From Neoceratodus forsteri (Eukaryota; Chordata; Ceratodontiformes; Ceratodontidae): a DNA stretch of 64,000 bases. The position numbers were made by a program, and so were the translations under genes. Below are positions 56,501 to 64,000 of the stretch, piece after piece. How positions within the stretch are numbered: position 1 is the stretch's first letter; every line of letters begins with the position of its first letter. Location: assembly GCA_016271365.2 (NCBI GenBank), contig CM057452.1, positions 1,243,749,001 to 1,243,813,000 on the forward strand. Reading direction: 5' to 3'. The notes below the pieces were generated by a model. It saw only the letters and a list, made by a program, of their open reading frames with translations. It was not told the origin of the DNA and did no database searches.

Positions 56501-56829
56501 AATATCAAGTATTGTGCACCGCTGTTTAGGACAAACACTGCCCATTTCTGAACGGCGCTCAGTTCTTCCCTTGCAAGTGCTGTTGCGGCGATGACGTGTA
56601 CGAGGCTACAAACAAAGCATCAATGCGCATGCGAGTCCTAAACATGGTGCAGGCTTCAAAAACAATGAAACAGGGACACAGTTTCTTATGGAGCAAAATG
56701 CTTTTTTACCATGAAGAAATAACTGCAGGGGATGAAACAAATGCATACAGCACACCACAAGGTACCAAAGTACATGTTTATTCAGCAGATTTATGGATTT
56801 TACAGATTTTCAGGAGACTTCTCCTTTAA

Positions 56830-57358
56830 CATACGGCTAATGGAATGCTTACAACGAATCATAAATCTCAATTTGTATAGACCCTTTTTTATAATTAACA
56901 TAGTACACTATGGTGTGAATATCATGGGATATCATCACACCTCGGTGGTTATGAGACACGTGGCTTAATGCATCCAACCACCAGAGAATTGACGATATCC
57001 CAGGATATACCACACCTGTGAGTGACCCATTGCTATTATGAACTGATTTTCAAGTTTTATAAATAAAAACAATAAAAGAAACAGATTTGAAATCTTTTTC
57101 ATGAATTAGTTCTTGGGTGGTATGGTATACATTTTGAAAAAAATATTTCTCATTAGGTAAGCAAGGAGGCTGGTATCGCTATTTTTGAAGCCATGATGAT
57201 GTGCCCGATATCATCATGGTTTCAAATACCTCTAAGCCAATCAGAGTCCTCTATTTACAATCCTCAGTTCATAATATGAATTAATGCATTTCTCAGTTGC
57301 TTGGATTGCACTCAGCCTGCATCTTCATGCCTCACAATGCAACTCAGCTGTGCATTAC

Positions 57359-57360
<2 letters not shown>
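56830..57360. other. Non-coding sequence with hairpin-forming repeats
   Basis: 56,915-57,025 has ATATCATGGGATATCATCACACC and a later GATATCCCAGGATATACC block, an inverted arrangement. 57,170-57,227 has GGTATC..TTTTTGAAGCCATGATGAT pairing with ATCATCATGGTTTCAAATACC (57,210-57,229), about 13 of 14 bp in the core. No gene was recognised. Confidence 0.55.
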
Positions 57361-57395
<35 letters not shown>

Positions 57396-57414
57396 TATAT
57401 ATATATATATATAT
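57361..57414. repeat. (TA)n microsatellite
   Basis: About 50 bp of TA dinucleotide with a single G interruption. Confidence 0.9.
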
Positions 57415-58620
57415 GGTCTGTAGACATGTATAGCTTACTTCTCAGGTGTTGGATGCACTCGGTCTGTGGCCTCTGACCCAACTACCAGAGGAGGCAGATT
57501 GGAGTTTGCAGACAGGCATGAAAAGGCAAATGGATGGACATGCAACTCCAGGGGGTTGCAATGGTGCAACATCTTCTGGTTGCATGGATGGGGGAGAAGA
57601 GGTTAGTGGGCTGCAGGGCTGTGGAGCTGCAATGGCCATGAGTACCCTGTTGAGGCTAAGGCACTGTCCTATATGTTCTGTGTTAATGGGCTTGGAGGCT
57701 GAGTTGTGCATACTCTGGTGTGTCCTGGACAGCTGGGTGGAGGGTATGAATGCAAAGCTGGTTAAGCAGGAATTTTGGGATGGGATGGTGTTGTCAAATG
57801 TAGGTGTAGAAGTATGGGGGCCAACAGAGCCCATGCTGCAGTTGTCTGGCCATGGGGTTAGACATGGCAGAAGGGGTCCAGTGGACTGTGTGGGTGCTAG
57901 GGTGGAAGAGGGCAGAAGGTGAGAGGTACAGGCAGCTTGGTAACATGACCTCATATAACCATGGCAAGTGACCTCACCTCACAGGAGGGGATCTCTTTTG
58001 TGCATACAGCTGAGGCGATTCTAGTGTAAAGTAGGTATTTGCCACTGGTGGACACCAGGGAGGATAGATCTCAGAGGATGCAGGGGAAACAGTCAGCAGT
58101 TGAAGGCAGGTTAATGTGGTGGAAAGGCAGGAAGGGTGGTGTTGGTTGTTATGGCACTGGGAGTACTGGAGGAGCCGGAGTCAATGGTGTCAATTGTTGG
58201 TGTTTGCTGCTGCATCGTGCCTTGCAACACTCCATGTGGTGTTGATGCATCACCAATATCCACACACCCTGACATGGTGTTATTAGTGCTTATTTAAAGA
58301 ATTGCATTTATGATCTATTGAGCACCATTTTATAATGTCATATCTGTCCACCACTCATAACACACATTTTTGTCATATTGTCTGTTTCCTATCTTATGTA
58401 AAGAACAAATTTCATGACACACGTGTGTTTGCAAACAACGTCACCTGCTGTAGCCACAGTACATCAACGTTATCAGAATCCAGACTTTAAATGTGCCACA
58501 GAGCTACCATCTGTCAGCGACACAGCAAGTACCAGTAGGACGAGTTCTGAAATTCAGTGACACCATAGTGCTGCAACCACCGCCACGAAACGTAAGGTAA
58601 TAATAAAAAAAAAATCATCA
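57415..58620. other. Unassigned sequence with overlapping long frames
   Basis: Both strands are open over about 500 bp (57,442-57,954). The + frame, just after an AG acceptor-like site, starts LDALGLWPLTQLPEEADWSL; the minus frame starts MRSCYQAACTSHLLPSSTL. Neither shows a recognised motif, and two-strand openness in GC-rich DNA is often incidental. 58,039-58,245 is similar. Confidence 0.25.
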
Positions 58621-59910
58621 CATAATTTAATTTTGCTACCACCCTGTCTGTGAAATAGTGTCTCTTCATTTCCTTCCTGAATCTTCCTCCCTCTGTTGTT
58701 AGCCCATGTCCCCTGGTGACCCTCCCCTCCTTAATTTAAACACCCCATCTGCCCCATCCTTGTTGATTCCCCTCAGATACTTCTGTGTCTCTGCCATGTC
58801 CTCCCTCCCTGTCCCTGCTGTCCTCCAGGGTGTACATATTCAGGTCTCCAAGCCTGCTCTCATAGTCTCTCCCCTCCATTCCACATATCATCTTTGTTGC
58901 CAACCTCTGCACCCCTTCAGTAGCCTGATATCACACTTTAGGTATGGCCTCCAAAACTGCACAATACTCAAAGTGTGGCCTTACCAGTGATGTGTAGAGG
59001 GCCAAGATCATCTCTCTTCACCGGGATGAAAATGCCCTTGCTATGCACCCCAGCATTTTGTTTGGTTGGCAGCTACTGTCTTGCACTGGGCATTGTTGTT
59101 CATGGTCCCTGTTATTACCCCTAGGTTCTTCTCCTCCTCAGTGATCCCCAGGTTAACCCCCCCAGCCAGTATTCTCTCCTTGGGTTTTTCACCCCAAAGT
59201 GCATAACCTTACACTTCTTTGCATTGACATCCAGCTCCCACCTCTATGACCACTCCTCTAGCTTGCTTAGGTCTCCCTGCAGCAGCTTCTATCCCTCACC
59301 TCCATCCATCACTGCCCCAATTTTGGTGTCATCAGCGAACAGACTTACCTTGCTCACCACCCTGTCTGCAATGTCTATATGAAGAGGACAAATAATACTG
59401 GCCCCAGCACAGAGCCATGTGGCACACCACTCATCACCGGCCTTAGAACTGAGAGTTCCCATTTCACCACCACCATCGCAGTTTCTCACTCAGCCATCTT
59501 TCAATCCAGTTCAGCATTCTTGCCCCTACCCCTACACCAGTTAGCTTACCCCAAGCCACACATGAGGCACCGAATCGAAAGCCTTGCTTAAGTCCAAGTA
59601 AAGAACATCCACCACATGACCCTTATCAAGCTCACCTGTCACCCACTCATAATATTGTATCAGGTTGGTTTAACAAGACTTCTGTGAAATGAACTCATGC
59701 TGCCTCACATCCTGGAAGCCATTGTTCTCCAGGTATTTTGCCAGTCTTTCTTTTAGTATCATTTCCATCAGTTTGCACACCATGGAGGTGAGACTTAACA
59801 GATGATAATTACCTGGTTCATCCATTGGTCCACTCTTCTGTAATGGTACTACATGTGCTATCTTACGGGAACAGTGAGCAAAAGTATTCATTCAGTGCTT
59901 CTGCCTGCTC
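58620..59910 (-). pseudogene. CR1-K: CR1-clade LINE RT fragment of a different subfamily (antisense)
   Basis: On the minus strand the text runs KIAHVVPLQKSGPMDEPGNY, LLSLTSMVCKLMEMILKERL, AKYLENNGFQDVRQHEFISQ (about 59,865-59,690). A motif A block (VLYLDLSKAFDSVPH-like, about 59,610-59,560) and IERWLSEK follow. After a degraded motif B comes IADRVVSKVSLFADDTKIG with FADD (about 59,345-59,320). The C-terminal part continues in degraded form to about 58,620 (FTDRVVA-type end). The RT resembles CR1 but differs from CR1-A to -J, for example KLMEMILK in place of KIMEALLK. It is broken and 3'-truncated. Confidence 0.8.
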
Positions 59911-60369
59911 CTCCTCCTTTTCCATCCACTCCTCACCCCTTTTCATTTCTGGTCTGCATCAATCTCCTGCCTAACCATTACCATAGGTCAATGGGAGTTC
60001 TTTATGACTATTATAATAAGGGAAGTGTTTTTCAGCAGTGTAATACTTTTGTCTTGATGTGATTAGGATGTAATTGTACAATAATAATAGATTACCATAA
60101 GGTAGATTGATGTTTGCAGCAAATCTGATATCTCCATTACTCACACAATTAGAAATACAAATTCACATTTTACTATTATCTTCTCCGAAACAGTTTGATG
60201 AAACAACATCAGAGACCACATATATGTGTACTGCTGACAAAGAACACCAGTCTGGTAAGTAGTGTCATAAAAAATGAACAGTGATGCATGTCTAGTGAAA
60301 ATGGTAAACCAACATCTGTTCCAAAGTGAGGGTGCCGATCTAATTTGTTGGATAGAAAGACAAATATGT
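59911..60369. other. Unassigned AT-rich sequence
   Basis: No coding motif, tandem repeat or element end was recognised here. Confidence 0.4.
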
Positions 60370-60672
60370 AAGCGATAACCCGGTGTGCTGTCACTGGACA
60401 GTAATCAACCCCCCCCCCGGGTGTGTTGGATGGCAAGAGGCCACAGGCCAAGTGTCCCTATAGCACCCAGGGTGTTGACTAGTCCCCAACAACAGCACAC
60501 CCTGAAGCAGGTTATGTAAGCAATAACCCACGACAAGATTGGTGGATATTGTGGAGTAGTCAACACCCCAGCTGCATTGTGAGGCATGAGGATGCAGGCA
60601 GAGAGTCCTCACAGCAACCAGGGTGTGGCTTAGTCCCCAATAACAGCACACACCTGAAGCGGGTTATGTAAG
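60370..60672. repeat. ~150-bp tandem duplication, two units
   Basis: Unit 1 (about 60,370-60,517) and unit 2 (about 60,518-60,672) both start AAGCAATAACCC and end TGAAGC(A/G)GGTTATGT. They share CACCCAGGGTGTTGACTAGTCC / CAACCAGGGTGTGGCTTAGTCC and CAACAGCACAC / AACAGCACACA. The interiors are less alike. It is non-coding. Confidence 0.7.
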
Positions 60673-60822
60673 CAATCCATTATGTGAAACCAGTTCTCTC
60701 TGTTTCTACGTCTATATCTCATTAGTGCGTATTGCAAAAGTAAAGCTGTTAGGGTTGAAATGTATTTCAATAATGAGTAGTACATGACAAACCTCATCTG
60801 TGTGTCATTCATTCATTCATAG

Positions 60823-62275
60823 ATTCAGATTTTTCTTCTGGATCACTTTCAGATCATGACAATGACAGTGACCCTGATTACTTCCCTGACGACAGCCTCA
60901 CTGAAGTGTTACAAGATAATCGAGAACATTACTATGAAGAAATTGTAAGTGGTGATAAAGACTCAAATGACTTTGTGTCACAAAACAAATATATTGTTTT
61001 TGAGCAGTGTATGAAACAGTTATTTGAAATGATTCCATGCCCTCAATGTGGAGGTAGATTTGGTGTCATTGCACGTAATAAGACTGCCAAAGGCATACTG
61101 CTGTGTATAAGAAGCTTATGTGCTAACAATGATGTATTCTACTGGAATTCGTAGCCAGTTGAGGACAGATCTGCTGTTGGAAATTTACTTTCAGCAGCAG
61201 CAATTCTATTTAGTGGCAACACTTACCAAGGAATTGCAAAATTTGCCAAATTCCTTAATCTTATTTTTTTTTCAAAATCTATGTATAATAAGACACAGGA
61301 GCTATACCTGTTCCCTGTAGTACATAATGCATGGTTAAGTCACCAAGCAGAACTGCTTGAATCAGTAAAGACAAAAAATTAAGTCTGTCTGATGATGGAT
61401 GCTGTGATTCCCCTGGGTACTAGGCAAAATACGGAACCTACAGCTTGATGGACAGTGAGACAAATAAAATTGCACATTTCATTCTCAAGCAAGCGGGACC
61501 CAATTTAAAAAGCATCAACATGGAGAAGGCAGCATTCACAGAGTGCACGGATCATGTGCTAGATCAGGGCCTGGAAACTGAATGCATTGCAACAGATCGC
61601 CATGTTCAAATTGCCATGGTCATGAGAACAAAGTACAATTCAGTATTCCATCAGTATAGTGTATGGCACATGGCCAAGAGTATTGATGCAAAACTATGTG
61701 ACAAAGCAAAGAAAGTTAGTACAAGGCCCTTACAGTGCTGGATTAAATCAGTAAAGAATCACGTGTGGTTCTCTGCAGCGGGCTGTAAGGGAAGTGAGGA
61801 TTTACTCATTGAGAGATGGACCTCTGTACTTGACCACATTCAAAATATACATCAGAGGTCTGACAAGTTGCTTTTCCATGCCTGTGGGCATGCTCCAGTG
61901 CAACCCGATGAGCAGAGGAAGAAGAAATGGCTAGAGCCGGACACACCAGTAATGCATGCATTAGCATCAGTGGCAAGAGACAAGAATATTTTGAGGGACA
62001 CAGTGAAACTTAACAGGTTCTGCCACACTGGATCACTAGAGGTGTATCATTCAGAGCTGATACACTATGTCCCTAAAAATAAACATTTTTGGAATGTTGT
62101 GCCGAATAGAGCTGTGAACACTGGATCACAACATTCATGCCAATCGACAGCAGAAACTTGGGAAAAAAGAGGCCAGAAAGGATTGGCACAGTTCACTCTG
62201 TGCAACCAAAGGACGGATCACTGGGTGGCAAAGATCATGAGGACAAAACGTGTCCTCATGTCCCTTTACTCATGA
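60823..62275 (+). pseudogene. Kolobok-type DDE transposase, catalytic part (broken)
   Basis: An acceptor-like site (TTCATTCATAG, ending 60,822) opens an acidic stretch (DNDSDPDYFPDDSLTEV). Then comes YIVFEQCMKQLFEMIPCPQC with a CPQC zinc-ribbon-like block. A stop at 61,153 interrupts, and the same frame continues VGNLLSAAAILFSGNTYQGI and LYLFPVVHNAW. A shift near 61,383 leads to DGCCDSPGY, a stop at 61,424-61,426, then AKYGTYSLMDSETNKIAHF. Further on are CIATDRHVQI, HQYSVWHMAKSI, WIKSVKNHVWFSA, WTSVLDHIQNIH, LNRFCHTGSLEVYHSELI and, after another shift near 62,090, a TLDHNIHANRQQ block. The Asp of CDSPG, the Asp of TDRH and the Glu of EVYH are the likely DDE residues (family inference). Confidence 0.75.
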
Positions 62276-63328
62276 CCAAGTGCTTGCGTAAGAGAATGAG
62301 GCACCCAGAAGCACTCCTTAAACCTGATGTGCCTGGATGGATATCGGCCTGATAAACCAAATCTGCTTGACACTCTTAGGTACTTCAGCACTTCAAGGAC
62401 TGAGTCATTCAGGAATCTGTATGCCTGTTGGCCCATGGCTCATCTCTGCATTCACAGTGTCTGTTGCAACTCAGATGTTTCAACTTTCACAAGCATGTAA
62501 TGATGTTAAACAGAAAGTGTGCTTGTATAATGCTGGTATTGGTTCTTTGATTGGAGTAGGGTCAAAGTTGTAATGAACTTGATTCTCAATCGTACTGGAT
62601 GACATGAAGCTTGCAGACCATGATGACACCAGTAGACCTTTGTATTTCTAATTGGTTATTTTACTACCTACCAATGTCAATGTGCTCACTGTTACTACCC
62701 ATACTTATTTAGTTATACTATCATGGTGCACCCCACACCTGTTAGCTAAGCATTTTTTCAGTAGGTTTCTGTATATACAACAACGGTGTGCTGCATATAA
62801 TGCAGATAATGTGTTGTTGCAGACGGTAACAATTGCATAAACTCTTCACCCCATAACAAAAGCACATTCAGCCATGTTCAGTTTTCTGGCAATAGTTTTA
62901 TAATGACGAAAGAAGTTTAAATAAATGAAAAAAGGTAATATTACAAAAGTATGTTGCTATTTCTTGTTACAAAACAGCATTGATTTCCATCCACAATGTT
63001 ATGCTTGTTGCACAATATAAGTTTTTATTTCTCCAACCTATGTAAGAGAACATGAAATCATTGCTGTGTAGTATTGTTCATTAATTGTTGAACAGTGTCA
63101 TATGACTGCTACTATGTTTAGCATAAAATAGTAAAAATTATTAATGAAGAAAGAACTGTGCATTGAGTCATTTGAACAGATGTTGAATGTTATCTGCCTA
63201 CTATGACCTTGCATTACCACATAAAATAAGTGAAGTGAAGTAACCTTGAAAGTTAGGAAAACTAAGTTATACATTGTTTGCCTACAGTACAGAAATCATC
63301 TCAGTTTATAATGTACTCCTTCCTACAA
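62276..63328. other. AT-rich spacer between convergent transposon genes
   Basis: No protein motif was recognised. The two flanking genes point toward this spacer, so it should hold their 3' ends. An AATAAA-like run occurs near 62,922 on the + strand. Confidence 0.4.
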
Positions 63329-63946
63329 CTAGTCACTTTCATCAAAACTTGAAAGGGCATCCTCAATATCAGAATGTGTTGCATCTAGAAATCCTACATA
63401 TTGTTCATCTGGATCAGGGTATCTTTCTCGGACATATTTAACTACACAAGAAGGAACAACCTTACAAATTTTTCTACCTAAGTAGCCATAAGACCAGTAA
63501 ATAAACTGACGGTATGCTGTATGTCTAAATGCCCTGAAGCTAGGAGTATTGTCTTGCATTCACTCAATGTACGCAAAATGTCGCAGTGTCATGACACTAA
63601 GCAAAACTGTGTGACGCAGACATACTGGCTCAAAGTCTGAATGCTGGCAAATGCATCCAATAGCTTCATCTGCTTTCATGTCTCTGCATGGTGGTACTTC
63701 AGCACAGCATAAGCATTCGGAGTGTGTAGGCATGGTTATGCATTCAGAACAATGGCACCATTCTCCAGGTTCCTGTATGGTACGATCTTCAAAGACGTCA
63801 GTAACGTCTTCTTCTATTGGATTAATGTCATTAGCATCAGGCTGTGGCTCGAGTTGCTGCAGCTCTTCCATTGTATACTCTGGTTCAAAGGCATAACCAC
63901 CTATATAATTGTATTCTTCAAAGTCAGATTCTAAAGAAGATGACAT
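63329..63946 (-). pseudogene. P2X7-receptor C-terminal-like Cys-rich protein of a DNA transposon (one stop)
   Basis: The frame starts MSSSLESDFEEYNYIGGY at 63,946 with an acidic first ~55 residues. A Cys-rich block follows (WCHCSECITMPTHSECLCCA ... GCICQHSDFEPVCL), then an in-frame TGA at 63,560-63,562. The same frame continues with FRHTAYRQFIYWSYGYLG, VVPSCVVKYVRERYPDPDEQ and YVGF. This matches the intracellular C-terminal (ballast-type, Zn-binding) domain of P2X7 receptors, which also occurs alone in many uncharacterised invertebrate and fish proteins, often near THAP or transposase genes. No membrane segment is present, so it is not a receptor. Apart from the stop it is complete, about 205 residues. 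Its role in transposition is unknown. Confidence 0.75.
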
Positions 63947-64000
63947 GAAATCTGTTTAAAAATAAATCAATAAATGAAATCATGTATGTGTAAAATGGAT

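Larger units (their letters stand above)
47700..56829. mobile_element. Kolobok/T2-like element K2 with matched TTAA inverted ends (nested in K1)
   Basis: The left end TTAAAGGAGAAGTCCTG (from 47,700) and right end GGAGACTTCTCCTTTAA (to 56,829) are inverted repeats: 14 bp identical including TTAA, then a shared TCCTG after a 2-bp offset. The first ~420 bp align with the left end of K1. Both contain a TGGTTCCC block and place an AATAAA at nearly the same offset (396 versus 397 bases from the terminus). The 9.1 kb between the ends is mostly later insertions: a palindrome, an L1 scrap and three CR1s. No transposase motif was found inside, so K2 appears to be a non-autonomous derivative. Confidence 0.65.
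43023..64000 (+). mobile_element. Kolobok/T2-like DNA transposon K1 (left end seen, right end outside window; nested insertions)
   Basis: The left terminus TTGAAGGAGAAGACTCCTG is a one-base variant of a TTAA-AGGAGAAG terminus shared with element K2. It sits where the satellite unit has a TTAA, the expected target of Kolobok elements. Xenopus T2/Kolobok ends are known as TTAAAGG-type. Inside are a THAP exon (43,835-44,110), a DDE transposase segment (60,825-62,275) and an antisense P2X7-like ORF (63,329-63,946). K2 and several CR1 copies separate these parts. Joining them into one element is an inference: the right terminus is not in view, and an independent second element at 60-64 kb is possible. 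Confidence 0.5.

Noticed and set aside
57442..57954. Long open frames on both strands, possible exon of a host or transposon gene
   Set aside because: No recognised motif on either strand. Simultaneous openness on both strands in GC-rich DNA is common by chance.
63329..63946. A genuine P2X receptor gene
   Set aside because: Only the C-terminal cytoplasmic-type domain is present. There are no transmembrane or ATP-binding regions, and the neighbour is a transposase.

Overview
This window looks like repeat-dense intergenic or intronic DNA of a large vertebrate genome. I find no host protein-coding gene, rRNA, functional tRNA gene or CRISPR array. Nearly everything I can interpret is transposable-element sequence or simple/satellite repeat. 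The CR1 LINEs end in an oligomer of TTCTATG type. Together with CR1, L2 and L1 LINEs, a Ty3/gypsy element, a MIR-like CORE-SINE and TTAA-target Kolobok/T2-type DNA transposons, this mix fits a non-mammalian tetrapod (amphibian, possibly caecilian, or a basal reptile) better than a mammal or bird. The species is inference only.

Layout. 0.4-1.0 kb: inverted-repeat element with TTAGGG-like motifs. 1.6-2.2 kb: outlying units of a ~295-bp satellite. 2.5-3.55 kb: a small GATA-tailed repeat abutting an antisense L2. 3.6-6.1 kb: minor duplications, a GCGC/TTACGCC repeat and an ~85-bp tandem repeat. 6.3-11.04 kb: a nearly full-length but broken CR1 (5' leader with direct repeats, zinc-finger/esterase ORF1, endonuclease, reverse transcriptase, 3' tail), tail-to-tail with an antisense CR1. 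11.8-15.06 kb: a 575-bp direct duplication and an older CR1 interrupted by the GATA-tailed repeat. 15.07-19.3 kb: antisense gypsy element (gag, protease, RT, RNase H) split by an insertion. 20.0-26.2 kb: a complex block of palindromic ~295-bp satellite units with two pairs of inverted modules and minisatellites. 26.75-28.01 kb: foldback element. 29.8-30.4 kb: ~100-bp minisatellite, then a CORE-SINE. 30.9-32.5 kb: antisense CR1 pieces. 32.5-39.6 kb: antisense L1 with ORF1 and ORF2, each with only a few breaks. 39.6-41.45 kb: second L1 with an ORF1 and little or no ORF2. 41.4-42.6 kb: antisense CR1 holding a tiny sense CR1.

43.0-64.0 kb is the most interesting part. A Kolobok/T2-like element starts at 43,023 inside the satellite, at the position of a TTAA target. 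It carries a decayed THAP zinc-finger exon (43.8-44.1 kb). Its probable catalytic DDE portion appears at 60.8-62.3 kb and an oppositely oriented P2X7-receptor-C-terminal-like Cys-rich ORF at 63.3-63.95 kb. A second element with matching TTAA termini (47,700-56,829) sits between these parts and is itself loaded with a palindrome, an L1 piece and three CR1 copies. The right end of the outer element is not seen.

How it works together: nothing here looks like a functional operon or pathway. The coding pieces are retrotransposon and transposon machinery, all with frameshifts or stops. The P2X7-like ORF is the best preserved, with a single in-frame stop. All coordinates of element ends are by eye.
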